DNA of 64,000 nt. Source: an uncultured Blautia sp. (GTDB lineage: Bacteria; Bacillota; Clostridia; Lachnospirales; Lachnospiraceae). Shown here piece after piece: positions 26,499-34,766 of this stretch. A model generated the notes under the pieces. It was given only the letters and a program-made list of their open reading frames with translations, made no database searches and was not told the DNA's origin. The stretch spans positions 1-64,000 of the forward strand of contig NZ_CANTKB010000003.1 of the NCBI RefSeq assembly GCF_947654165.1, written 5' to 3'. Each line of letters begins with the position of its first letter. Positions within the stretch are counted from its first letter, which is position 1. The translations under genes were made by a program, and so were the position numbers.

Positions 26499-27506
26499 AT
26501 GAGAAAGAAAAACATTATAACAGCAGGAATCCTTTTCTGTATGGCTCTACAAGGGCTGAGTGGATGTAAAAAACAAGACTTGCCCAGTCAGCAGGCCATT
26601 TACATTGGAGTGACATACTATGATCAGAGTGATATTTTCTTAAATGAATTGCTGGATTGTTTCAAAGAAGAAATCCGGGAAATGGAAACAGAGGATAAGA
26701 AAGTCAATGTGACGATACAGGGAGCAGGAGGCTCACAGAAAACCCAGAATGATCAGGTAAAGGAATTAATTGATGGAGGCTGCAATGTACTTTGCGTAAA
26801 TCTGGTAGACCGGACAGATCCATCGGAGATCATAGATCTGGCAAGGGATTATGACATACCTTTAATCTTTTTTAACAGAGAGCCTGTGGCTGAGGATATG
26901 CAGCAATGGGACAATTTATATTATGTAGGTGCAGATGCCAAAGAGTCCGGTACCATGCAGGGAGAAATCGCAGCGGATGTGATTAAGAAAAACCCCCAGA
27001 TTGACCGGAATAAAGACGGAAAGATCCAGTATGTGGTGCTGGAAGGAGAGCCGGGACATCAAGATACCATCATCCGTACAGAAAATGCAGTGGAAGCACT
27101 GAAGGAGAACGGGATTGAACTGGAAAAACTAAGTTACGGTCTGGCGAACTGGAATCGTGCTCAGGCGGAAAACAGAATGTCCCAGATGATCAGCCAGTAT
27201 CAGACGAAGATAGAGCTGGTTCTGGCTAATAATGATGAAATGGCTCTGGGGGCTATTGATGCCTATGAAAAATTGAATTACACAGAATCCACACTGCCGC
27301 TGTTTTTCGGGATTGACGGTACCGATGTAGGACTGAAAGCGGTGCGGGAATCCAAACTGGACGGTACGGTGTATAATGACAAAGAGGGTCAGGCGGAAGC
27401 CATGGCGAAGCTGGCAGAAGCACTGGTGACAGGGGAGGGAATAGAAGAAATTCCATTTGAGAATCAAAGGTATCTTTACCTTCCTTATGCTAAAGTGTTA
27501 GAATAG
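26499..27506 (+). CDS. Galactose/glucose-binding lipoprotein, orphan (MglB-like)
   Basis: A 335-residue lipoprotein. The signal ends in LSGC (Cys near residue 24), followed by a mature periplasmic-binding domain resembling MglB: YIGVTYYDQSDIFLNEL, IPLIFFNREPV, YYVGADAKESGTMQGEI and NNDEMALGAIDAYEKL. The DRNKDGKIQ segment starting at D169 matches the calcium loop of the galactose/glucose-binding protein. It is close to the standard 309-residue mature length, shorter than the transport MglB at 17336. It has no transport genes of its own and sits behind the kinase and the membrane-anchored binding protein, so it is either an extra receptor for MglAC or a sensor component. A GH3 gene follows after 24 bases. 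Confidence 0.85.
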   Translation: MRKKNIITAGILFCMALQGLSGCKKQDLPSQQAIYIGVTYYDQSDIFLNELLDCFKEEIREMETEDKKVNVTIQGAGGSQKTQNDQVKELIDGGCNVLCVNLVDRTDPSEIIDLARDYDIPLIFFNREPVAEDMQQWDNLYYVGADAKESGTMQGEIAADVIKKNPQIDRNKDGKIQYVVLEGEPGHQDTIIRTENAVEALKENGIELEKLSYGLANWNRAQAENRMSQMISQYQTKIELVLANNDEMALGAIDAYEKLNYTESTLPLFFGIDGTDVGLKAVRESKLDGTVYNDKEGQAEAMAKLAEALVTGEGIEEIPFENQRYLYLPYAKVLE

Positions 27507-27530
27507 AAAATAAAAAAGGAGCAAAACGGT

Positions 27531-29816
27531 ATGAAACGAGACGTAAAAGAACTGGTAAAACAAATGACATTAGAAGAAAAAGCTGGCATGTGTTCCGGCA
27601 AGGATTTCTGGCACTTAAAAGGTGTGGAACGTTTGGGTATTCCAGAGGTTATGGTTAGCGACGGCCCTCACGGACTGAGAAAACAGGCAGCAGAAGCAGA
27701 TCATTTAGGTCTGAATGAGAGTATCAAGGCAGTGTGTTTTCCCACTGCCTGTGCTACAGCATGTTCTTTTGATCGTGAACTGTTGGAGAAAATGGGAGAG
27801 ACTCTGGGGGATGAGTGCCAGGCAGAGAACGTGTCCGTGATTCTGGGACCTGCCGTAAATATCAAACGTTCCCCTCTGTGCGGAAGGAACTTTGAATATT
27901 TCTCAGAAGATCCTTATCTGGCGTCCCAGATGGCGGCAGCACATATCAGAGGTGTGCAGTCCAAACATGTAGGGACTTCCATCAAACATTTTGCAGCTAA
28001 CAATCAGGAATACCGCAGAATGTCATGCTCCTCTGAGATTGATGAGCGTACATTCCGGGAGATTTATCTGGGAGCCTTTGAGACTGCCATAAAAGAATCA
28101 AAACCAGATACTGTGATGTGTTCTTATAATAGGATTAACGGGGAATTTGCTTCCGAAAATCATAAATTACTTACAGAGATCCTCCGGGATGAGTGGGGAT
28201 ATGAAGGATATGTGATGTCTGACTGGGGAGCGGTCAATGACCGTGTGAAAGGTCTGAAGGCCGGATTGGAACTGGAAATGCCGGGAAGCGGCGGTAATAC
28301 AGACTGGGAGATCGTGGAAGCAGTGAAAAACGGTACCCTGGAGGAACAGGTTCTGGATACAGCAGTGGAGCGGATTTTAAATATTGTATTCAAGTTTACA
28401 GATAACCGCCGGGAAGGAAGATTTGACAAAGAGGCAGACCATAAGCTGGCGGCCAGGATTGCAGCAGAGTCTATGGTATTGCTGAAAAATGACGGGGTTC
28501 TTCCGCTGAAAGCACAGGGACAGAAGATTGCTTTTATCGGTAAATTTGCAGATAAACCGAGATTCCAGGGCGGCGGAAGTTCCCATATTAACTCCTTCAA
28601 GGTCACCAGTGCACTGGATGCGGTAAAAGAAGTGACGGAAGTAGCCTATGCACAGGGCTATGATGTAAAAGAGGATAAGATAGATGAAGAGTTGTTTGCA
28701 GAAGCAGTGAAGACAGCAAAAGATGCTGATGCAGCGGTGATTTTTGCGGGACTTCCGGATGCTTTTGAATCAGAAGGCTATGACAGAAGCCATATGAGAA
28801 TGCCGGACTGTCAGAATGCGTTGATATCTGAGATCGCTAAGGTGCAGAAAAATGTTGTTGTTGTCCTGCACAATGGTTCTCCGGTGGAAATGCCCTGGGC
28901 AGAGGATGTAAAAGGAATCCTGGAAGCATATCTGGCAGGACAGGCAGTAGGGCAGGCAGAGGTGGATCTGTTGTTTGGAAAGGCAAATCCATGCGGAAAA
29001 CTGGCAGAGACCATTCCATACCAATTAGAAGATAATCCTTCCTATCTGTTCTTCCCGGGAGACGGAAAAACAGTAGAATACCGGGAAGGTGTATTTGTGG
29101 GATATCGTTATTATGATACCAAACATATGGCAGTCCGTTATCCTTTTGGATACGGATTAAGCTATACCACATTTGCATACAGCGACTTGCAGCTTTCCTC
29201 AGACGAGATCAAAGATACTGATACAGTAACCGTTTCTTTGAAGGTAAAAAATACCGGAGATGTTGCCGGAAAAGAGGTTGTTCAGTTGTATGTAGCAGAC
29301 AAGACGGGAAGTGTCAGCCGTCCTGCGAAGGAACTGAAGAATTTCGTAAAAGTAGAACTGCAGCCACAGGAAGAAAAGACAGTGACCATGCAGCTTGATA
29401 AGAGGAGCTTTGCATGGTACAGCACCCAGCTCCATGACTGGTATGCGGCAACCGGCATGTATGAAATCATGGTGGGAGCATCCTCAAGAGATATTCGTCT
29501 TACGAAAACAGTGAAGGTGGTCTCTTCGACAGAATTGCCTCTTCATGTGACCATGAACACTACCATCAGCGAGCTTTTGGAGAATTCCAGGACAAGAGAA
29601 GTAATCCGGGATATGGCAGAAAGTCTGATAGAACATATGGGAGGTTCCCAGGAAGGAGAAGAGGGAAATGCAGCAGCAGAAGCCATCACACCGGAGATGT
29701 CCTTAAAGATGATGGAGAATGCACCTCTTCGTGCTATGAGAAGCTTCATGGGTATGAGTACAGAGGAAATCGAAACGTTAATAGAAAGACTGCAGGAGGC
29801 AGCAGAGAATAAGTAA
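27531..29816 (+). CDS. GH3 beta-glycosidase (beta-glucosidase type)
   Basis: A 761-residue glycoside hydrolase family 3 enzyme without signal peptide. The N-terminal TIM-barrel domain has the nucleophile D231 in YVMSDWGAV and the substrate-binding KHFAANNQE. The alpha/beta-sandwich domain contains the FQGGGSSHIN and VIFAGLPDAFESEGYDR segments, the latter placing the likely acid/base Glu. A fibronectin III-like domain follows (DVAGKEVVQLYVADKTG). The last 90 residues are an extra acidic helical tail (after residue 670) found in some Clostridia enzymes. Activity is probably beta-glucosidase, but beta-xylosidase or others are possible. It is the last gene of the regulator-kinase-binding-protein operon and is closed by a strong terminator. 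Confidence 0.9.
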   Translation: MKRDVKELVKQMTLEEKAGMCSGKDFWHLKGVERLGIPEVMVSDGPHGLRKQAAEADHLGLNESIKAVCFPTACATACSFDRELLEKMGETLGDECQAENVSVILGPAVNIKRSPLCGRNFEYFSEDPYLASQMAAAHIRGVQSKHVGTSIKHFAANNQEYRRMSCSSEIDERTFREIYLGAFETAIKESKPDTVMCSYNRINGEFASENHKLLTEILRDEWGYEGYVMSDWGAVNDRVKGLKAGLELEMPGSGGNTDWEIVEAVKNGTLEEQVLDTAVERILNIVFKFTDNRREGRFDKEADHKLAARIAAESMVLLKNDGVLPLKAQGQKIAFIGKFADKPRFQGGGSSHINSFKVTSALDAVKEVTEVAYAQGYDVKEDKIDEELFAEAVKTAKDADAAVIFAGLPDAFESEGYDRSHMRMPDCQNALISEIAKVQKNVVVVLHNGSPVEMPWAEDVKGILEAYLAGQAVGQAEVDLLFGKANPCGKLAETIPYQLEDNPSYLFFPGDGKTVEYREGVFVGYRYYDTKHMAVRYPFGYGLSYTTFAYSDLQLSSDEIKDTDTVTVSLKVKNTGDVAGKEVVQLYVADKTGSVSRPAKELKNFVKVELQPQEEKTVTMQLDKRSFAWYSTQLHDWYAATGMYEIMVGASSRDIRLTKTVKVVSSTELPLHVTMNTTISELLENSRTREVIRDMAESLIEHMGGSQEGEEGNAAAEAITPEMSLKMMENAPLRAMRSFMGMSTEEIETLIERLQEAAENK

Positions 29817-29840
29817 ACAGCTGACTTCGCAGCACAAGTG

Positions 29841-29889
29841 ACCCGTAGAATCCAGAAGTTTGATACCTGGGTTTTACGGGTATTTTTTT
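29841..29889 (+). terminator. Rho-independent terminator after the GH3 gene
   Basis: ACCCGTA pairs with TACGGGT, extended inwards by CCAG/CTGG with one internal loop, then ATTTTTTT. Confidence 0.9.
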
Positions 29890-29898
29890 CATAAACCC

Positions 29899-29935
29899 TT
29901 GAAATTTTGTATTATTTGTATTATTATATATAATA
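29899..29935 (+). promoter_or_regulatory. Promoter and overlapping palindrome of the GntR operon
   Basis: TTGAAA at 29899-29904, 17 bases, then TATTAT at 29922-29927. The -10 is the left half of a perfect 14-base palindrome, TATTATA/TATAATA (29922-29935), a likely autoregulatory site for the GntR protein encoded 28 bases downstream. AT-richness weakens the palindrome as evidence. Confidence 0.6.
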
Positions 29936-29963
29936 TAAAGATGAGGTGGAAGGAGGTGCAGGA

Positions 29964-30341
29964 ATGCTTCTTCATTTGAATTTTAACAGTGAAGTACCTA
30001 TTTACCAGCAGATCCGGAATCAGGTAGTGATTGGAATCGTAGAAGGAAAGCTGAAACCGGGCATGCGGCTGCCTACTGTGCGCGAGCTGGCGGATGAGAG
30101 CGGAATTAATGTGATGACTGTGAGCAAAGCTTACCAGCTTTTGAAACAGGAAGGATATTTACAGACAGAAAGGCGTCTGGGAAGCGTGATTTCTGTGCCG
30201 GATAAGACAGAACCGGATGAGCAGCTTCTCGAAAAACTCAGGATCTGTCTGTCAGAACTGGTGCTGACGGGGATGGAGAAAGAGGAGATCTTGAATTTGT
30301 GCAGAAATACACTTCAAATGGAAGGGAGAGATGAAGTATGA
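29964..30341 (+). CDS. GntR-family transcriptional regulator, short YtrA/YhcF type
   Basis: A 125-residue regulator. The winged helix-turn-helix of the GntR family covers residues 1-75 (PIYQQIRNQVVIGIVEGKL, LPTVRELADESGINVMTVSKAYQLL, GYLQTERRLGSVI). Only a short helical C-terminus follows, as in the YtrA subfamily, which usually represses a neighbouring membrane-protein or ABC gene set. I chose the ATG at 29964, preceded by AGGAGGT at 29951-29957; the upstream GTG lies before this RBS. The stop overlaps the start of the next gene (ATGA), so the membrane protein is its co-expressed partner and probable target. Confidence 0.88.
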   Translation: MLLHLNFNSEVPIYQQIRNQVVIGIVEGKLKPGMRLPTVRELADESGINVMTVSKAYQLLKQEGYLQTERRLGSVISVPDKTEPDEQLLEKLRICLSELVLTGMEKEEILNLCRNTLQMEGRDEV

Positions 30342-31669
30342 TGATGAATCTGATTATGTGGGGCTCTATTATATGGATCATTCCTCTGGTATATTTTATG
30401 CAGAAAAATGAGACGAAATTTAAGAAAAACATTGTGATCGGTGTGACACTTCCTTTTGAAGCAAGAGAAGATACTCAGGTTCAGGAAATCCTGCGAAAAT
30501 TTCTAAAGCAGCTTAAAATCCTGTGTATCATAATGCTGATTTCTGCGGTCCTCTGTATGCCTATCCGTGATTTTGGCGTGATGATGCTGGTGTATCTGCT
30601 GTGGATCGATGTTTTTCTGGTTTTGACGTATATTCCTTATATCCGGTGCAACAAAGCATTAAAGGAACTGAAGATACAGAGAGGGTGGAAGAAGACCCGG
30701 ACAGAAACGGTAGCAAATCTGGAATTGGCCGGAACTGCAATAAAATGGCTGTCACCCGTCTGGTTTTTGATTCCGCTGGTGGTGAGTCTGATTCCGCTTA
30801 TCGGAGACAGGACTTTCTGGATGGTTTATGTGATGGATGCAGCACTTGTTCTTTTTTCCTGGCTGGCTTACCGCTTTATGTACCGGAAAAGAGCAGAGAC
30901 GGTAGATGAAAATATGGAGACAGCGGAGGTGCTCACACGTATCCGACAGTATAACTGGGGAAAGAACTGGCTGTACACCGCATGGTTTTCAGTTGCATTA
31001 AACTGGATCATATGGCTGACCATAAAGAATTTCTGGCTGAATATGACCTTGATTTTTCTTCTGACCGGTGTACTGGTGATCCTGGTGGTGCGTGTGGAGT
31101 TCCGGGTACGGAGGATGCAGGAAAAGTTTACAAAAGACAGTGGAAAAGGATTTTATGTGGATGAGGATGACTACTGGATCTGGGGTATGTTTTACTATAA
31201 TCCTTATGACAAGAAACTGCTGATCAATGACAGGACTGGCATGAATGTGTCTTTTAATCTGGCACGAAGAGCCGGAAAGGTGATCATGTTCTTATTGGTT
31301 CTGCTGTTGGTATCAATGCCCTTTATGGGGGTGTGGATCATCTATGAAGAGCGCCAGCCCGTAGAACTTTCTTACGAAAACGGAGTGCTCACAGCATCTC
31401 ATACAGGGACTTCTTATGAGATCAGGGAAGCAGAGATAGAATCAGCAGAACTTCTGACAGAACAGATTCCTCTGGCAAAAGTAAATGGTTCAGGAATGGA
31501 AAGTGTAGAGAAAGGTCTGTTCAACAGCAACTCTTTGGGAAGTGTGAAGGTGTGCCGGGATTCCAGGACCGGACCATGGATTTTTATACAGACAGAAAAA
31601 AGAAAGTACCTGCTGGGAAGCAGCACAGAAGGCGAGGCAGAAAAAATTTATAATCAGATAACAGAATGA
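30338..31669 (+). CDS. DUF5808-type multi-pass membrane protein
   Basis: A 443-residue membrane protein with about seven hydrophobic segments (near residues 4-20, 65-110, 140-190, 215-245 and 305-330). A DUF5808-like motif lies near residues 280-305 (WGMFYYNPYDKKLLI then NVSFNLARRAG). The last 110 residues are soluble and resemble bacterial PH-like domains (ENGVLTASHTGTSYEI...). It overlaps the GntR gene by 4 bases. Related GntR/membrane-protein pairs are common in Bacillota, but their role is not known to me; a cell-envelope response is a guess. Confidence 0.75.
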   Translation: MMMNLIMWGSIIWIIPLVYFMQKNETKFKKNIVIGVTLPFEAREDTQVQEILRKFLKQLKILCIIMLISAVLCMPIRDFGVMMLVYLLWIDVFLVLTYIPYIRCNKALKELKIQRGWKKTRTETVANLELAGTAIKWLSPVWFLIPLVVSLIPLIGDRTFWMVYVMDAALVLFSWLAYRFMYRKRAETVDENMETAEVLTRIRQYNWGKNWLYTAWFSVALNWIIWLTIKNFWLNMTLIFLLTGVLVILVVRVEFRVRRMQEKFTKDSGKGFYVDEDDYWIWGMFYYNPYDKKLLINDRTGMNVSFNLARRAGKVIMFLLVLLLVSMPFMGVWIIYEERQPVELSYENGVLTASHTGTSYEIREAEIESAELLTEQIPLAKVNGSGMESVEKGLFNSNSLGSVKVCRDSRTGPWIFIQTEKRKYLLGSSTEGEAEKIYNQITE

Positions 31670-31702
31670 GAAAAAGAGAAAAGTTGTTTGTCTATGTGCT
31701 TT

Positions 31703-31740
31703 TGACGAAAATAAGACGTTGTTTTCGTCATTCTGTTTTT
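31703..31740 (+). terminator. Terminator after the GntR operon
   Basis: TGACGAAAA (31703-31711) is exactly complementary to TTTTCGTCA (31722-31730), followed by TTCTGTTTTTT. Confidence 0.8.
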
Positions 31741-31776
31741 TAAAATTTTAACTTTATTAATTTTCCCTAAAATAAG

Positions 31777-31805
31777 TTGAGAAGTTCGTTGATATATGAT
31801 AAGAT
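31777..31805 (+). promoter_or_regulatory. Promoter of the ATP synthase operon
   Basis: TTGAGA at 31777-31782, 17 bases, then TAAGAT at 31800-31805. It lies 64 bases before the first atp gene and directly after the terminator of the preceding operon. Confidence 0.6.
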
Positions 31806-31869
31806 TCAACTATGCGGAAATACTGTTTATAGGAGTCGCATAATCGAAAAGGGAAAGGGAGCAAATGTC

Positions 31870-32130
31870 ATGAAAAATTGGACGGAGATTGTAAAAAATA
31901 TTACAACTCTGACGCAGTTTGGGCTTTCGCTTATCACTCCACTGCTGTTATGCCTCGGCATCTGTATGTGGGTGTCTCAGCGCACGGGCGTCGGCGGGTG
32001 GATTTACATTCCCGGCTTTTTCTTTGGTATGGGTGGATCCGGTATGGTAGCGTATAAGTTATATCTATCTGTGAACAAACGCCAGAAGAAGGAAAAGAAG
32101 AAAAAAATCGGTTTCAACAGACACATATAA
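31870..32130 (+). CDS. atpZ: AtpZ/AtpI-family small membrane protein of the ATP synthase operon
   Basis: An 86-residue protein with two transmembrane helices (about 13-33 and 42-65), a GWIYIPGFFFGMGGSG loop and a very basic C-terminus (KRQKKEKKKKIG). Proteins of this size and topology begin many F-type ATP synthase operons (AtpZ, Atp1 or AtpQ) and are thought to help c-ring assembly or magnesium supply. I chose the ATG at 31870; the longer frame starting at TTG 31777 would begin inside the promoter. The next gene starts 10 bases downstream. Confidence 0.75.
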   Translation: MKNWTEIVKNITTLTQFGLSLITPLLLCLGICMWVSQRTGVGGWIYIPGFFFGMGGSGMVAYKLYLSVNKRQKKEKKKKIGFNRHI

Positions 32131-32140
32131 TGGAGGGATT

Positions 32141-32554
32141 ATGAGAAAAATTTTTTCTGATGTTCAGCCTGCCGTAGAAAAGGAAACAAAGAAAGTAGCT
32201 GCAAGTACATTGGTCGGTGTCATTTTGATGTGGATCGGATTTGCAGTTTTTCACTTTATATTTCAGGAAAAGGTGCCGTTTGATTATACGGTGTTCCTTG
32301 GCGGCATCGGCGGAGGCATTGTCGCTGTGCTGAATTTCTTCCTGATGGGGCTTGCTGTCCAGAAGGTGGCGGCCACTGAGGATGAAGAAATGGCCAGAAT
32401 GAGGATGAAAGCCAGTTACTCTAGAAGAATGCTGCTGCAGATAATCTGGATCATTGCAGTTGCTGTAGCTCCCTGTTTCGCGCTGGTCGCAGGACTTCTT
32501 CCACTTTTATTTCCGGGTATCGGCATCAAACTCAGAGGTATTCTAAAAAAATAA
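32141..32554 (+). CDS. atpI: ATP synthase subunit I (AtpI-like)
   Basis: A 137-residue membrane protein with four hydrophobic segments (about 22-42, 48-70, 97-115 and 117-132). It stands between AtpZ and subunit a, the usual AtpI position. AtpI helps assemble the c-ring, most importantly in sodium-driven enzymes. Similarity to the family is by topology, position and the GGIGGGIVAVLNFFLMG segment, not by a strong motif. RBS TGGAGGG precedes the ATG. Confidence 0.75.
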   Translation: MRKIFSDVQPAVEKETKKVAASTLVGVILMWIGFAVFHFIFQEKVPFDYTVFLGGIGGGIVAVLNFFLMGLAVQKVAATEDEEMARMRMKASYSRRMLLQIIWIIAVAVAPCFALVAGLLPLLFPGIGIKLRGILKK

Positions 32555-32575
32555 AGATAGGAGGTGGAAGTATAG

Positions 32576-33337
32576 ATGAATTTGGATGTTTCAGGGGCAA
32601 GAGTGTATTTTACGCTGCCAATAGATTTTCCTGTTCTGGGAAAGCTGCAGATCAGTGAGACCCTGGTGGTTAGCTGGATCGTCATGCTGCTTATTACAGG
32701 ACTATGTATCTGGCTGACTCATGACCTGAAAGTTGAGAACATTTCCAAAAGACAGGCTCTGGCAGAATTTCTGGTGGAGACAGCGAATAAATTTGTGGTT
32801 GGGAATATGGGAGAGAGTTTCCGGTATTTCATTCCATTTGTGGCAGCTTTGTTTTCGACCAGTATTGTGTCAAACTTAATCAGCTTGATCGGACTTCGGA
32901 GTCCTACAGCAGACCTGTCGACAGAAGCAGCCTGGGCCATTGTAGTATTTACTATCATTACTGCCCAGAAGATAAAAACGAACGGCTTTGGTGGCTATCT
33001 GAAAGGTTTTACCACTCCGATTGCTGTTATGACACCGTTCAATATTCTTTCGGAGCTTGCTACGCCGATCAGTATGGCTTGCCGTCACTTTGGAAATATT
33101 CTTTCCGGTGTGGTTATCAACGGCCTGATTTACGGTGCTCTTGCAGTAGCCAGTTCCGCACTCTTAGGTTTGATCCCGGGTGTGGTTGGTGATGTATTAG
33201 CAAAAATACCAATTCTCGATGTTGGTGTACCTGCAGTTTTATCCGTGTATTTTGACTGGTTCTCAGGATTTATGCAGGCATTTATCTTCTGTATGCTGAC
33301 GGTTATGTATATCGCAAATGCAGCAGAAGAAGGTTAA
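32576..33337 (+). CDS. atpB: F-type ATP synthase subunit a
   Basis: A 253-residue membrane subunit that forms the ion half-channels. The essential arginine is in SMACRHFGNILSG near residue 170. The family features PTADLSTEAAWA (about residue 110) and the C-terminal FMQAFIFCMLTVMYIANA are present. It is followed by subunit c. RBS AGGAGGTGG precedes the ATG. Sodium or proton use depends mainly on subunit c (next entry). Confidence 0.95.
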   Translation: MNLDVSGARVYFTLPIDFPVLGKLQISETLVVSWIVMLLITGLCIWLTHDLKVENISKRQALAEFLVETANKFVVGNMGESFRYFIPFVAALFSTSIVSNLISLIGLRSPTADLSTEAAWAIVVFTIITAQKIKTNGFGGYLKGFTTPIAVMTPFNILSELATPISMACRHFGNILSGVVINGLIYGALAVASSALLGLIPGVVGDVLAKIPILDVGVPAVLSVYFDWFSGFMQAFIFCMLTVMYIANAAEEG

Positions 33338-33379
33338 GATTACAAAAAAAGAAAATGATATGTACAGGAGGATTATATT

Positions 33380-33658
33380 ATGGATTTTCAGTTACTTGCA
33401 AAAGGTATCGCATTAGCAGGATGTGCAATTGGTGCAGGAGCAGCTCTGATCGCTGGTATCGGACCTGGTATTGGTGAAGGTAATGCCGTTGCAAAAGCTC
33501 TTGAAGCTATCGGACGTCAGCCGGAGTGCAAAGGTGACGTTACTTCTACCATGCTTCTTGGTTGTGCTGTTGCAGAGACAACAGGTATTTACGGTTTCGT
33601 AACAGGTCTTCTTCTGATCTTCGTTGCACCGGGTATGTTTATGAACTTCCTGAGCTGA
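33380..33658 (+). CDS. atpE: F-type ATP synthase subunit c, two-carboxylate sodium-type ion site
   Basis: A 92-residue hairpin of two transmembrane helices joined by the RQPE loop (residues 46-49), forming the rotor ring. The ion-binding glutamate is E66 in AETTGIYG. Its neighbours T67, T68 and Y71 correspond to S66, T67 and Y70 of the sodium c-ring of Ilyobacter tartaricus. At the position of Ilyobacter Q32 this protein has a second glutamate, E33 in GIGEGNA, as described for the two-carboxylate Fusobacterium nucleatum ring. The sequence therefore predicts sodium coupling; this is a motif-based inference. RBS AGGAGG precedes the ATG. Confidence 0.96.
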   Translation: MDFQLLAKGIALAGCAIGAGAALIAGIGPGIGEGNAVAKALEAIGRQPECKGDVTSTMLLGCAVAETTGIYGFVTGLLLIFVAPGMFMNFLS

Positions 33659-33709
33659 TTTGGTTGCTCAAAACAGGAACAGTTAAGGAAAAAACAGGAG
33701 GTTACAAGC

Positions 33710-34213
33710 ATGCAGGTGCAGGATTTAGTTGGAATTGTGCCGTGGACCTTCATAGCGCAGATATGCAACCTTTTTATCCAGATGTATCTTATCAAGCGTT
33801 TTCTGTTCAAGCCGATCAATAATATATTGGAGAAGCGAAGAGCCATGGCAGATGCGGAGATTCAGAATGCCGTTCAGGCAAAAGAAGAAGCACATGCCAT
33901 GAAAGCTGAATACGAACAGAATATGCAGGAAGCCAAGAATAAAGCGAATGAAATCCTTGTTTCAGCTCAGAAGACAGCAGCGATCCAGAGTGAAGAGATG
34001 CTGAAAGAAGCAACTGCTCAGGCCGCAGCTTTAAAGGCAAAGGCTGAGAGCGATATTGCTCAGGAAAAGAGAAAAGCAGTGAATGAAATCAAGGGTGAAA
34101 TCGGTGGAATGGCAATGGAGATCGCCGGAAAGGTCATTGAAAGAGAAATCTGCGAAGAAGACCATGAAAAACTGATTGACGAATTTATATCGAATGTAGG
34201 TGATGCATCATGA
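33710..34213 (+). CDS. atpF: F-type ATP synthase subunit b
   Basis: A 167-residue peripheral stalk subunit: one N-terminal membrane helix (about residues 5-27, IVPWTFIAQICNLFIQMYLI), then a long charged coiled coil (about 35-140) rich in Ala, Glu and Lys. The normal length and position indicate a single homodimeric b. Its stop overlaps the atpH start (ATGA), so b and delta are translationally coupled. Confidence 0.95.
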   Translation: MQVQDLVGIVPWTFIAQICNLFIQMYLIKRFLFKPINNILEKRRAMADAEIQNAVQAKEEAHAMKAEYEQNMQEAKNKANEILVSAQKTAAIQSEEMLKEATAQAAALKAKAESDIAQEKRKAVNEIKGEIGGMAMEIAGKVIEREICEEDHEKLIDEFISNVGDAS

Positions 34214-34749
34214 CGCAGACTGCCAGACTGTATGGCGGCAGCCTGTATGATCTCGCTGCCGAAGAACAGCTCACAGACACCATTATGGAACAGATGGAGA
34301 CGGTCCGGAACTTATTTCTGGAGAATCCTGATTATGTGAAGCTTCTCATGGAGCCGTCCATTCCTCAGGAGGAGAGAAACGGTCTGATCGAGAAGGCATT
34401 TGGTGCCGGGGCGGAGCGATATTTAGTGAATTTTTTGAAAATACTGTGCGAACGCAATATTTTGCGGGAGTTCTCCGGATGTTGTGAAGAATTCACACGG
34501 CGTTATCATGTGGATCACAATATTGCGGAAGCAGTAGTTACCAGTGCGGTGGCACTGAAAGAAGAACAGGTGGAGGCACTCAGGAAGAAGCTGGAAGAAA
34601 TCAGCGGAAAACAGATTTCCCTGACTCAGAAAGTAGATCCTTCTGTACTTGCCGGTTTGAAAGTAGAGTTAGAAGGAAAACAGCTGGACGGAACCGTACA
34701 GGGCCGACTGGCAGGCGTTTCCAAAAAACTGAATGAAATAATAATTTAA
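34210..34749 (+). CDS. atpH: F-type ATP synthase subunit delta
   Basis: A 179-residue stalk subunit (OSCP family) that ties subunit b to the alpha subunits. The N-terminal helical bundle begins TARLYGGSLYDLAAEEQ, and the C-terminal domain contains VTSAVALKEEQVEALRKKL, then DPSVLAGLKVELEGKQLDGTV, typical of the family. The start overlaps the atpF stop by 4 bases. Length is standard. Confidence 0.94.
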   Translation: MTQTARLYGGSLYDLAAEEQLTDTIMEQMETVRNLFLENPDYVKLLMEPSIPQEERNGLIEKAFGAGAERYLVNFLKILCERNILREFSGCCEEFTRRYHVDHNIAEAVVTSAVALKEEQVEALRKKLEEISGKQISLTQKVDPSVLAGLKVELEGKQLDGTVQGRLAGVSKKLNEIII

Positions 34750-34766
34750 AGGATGGGAATGGAAAC

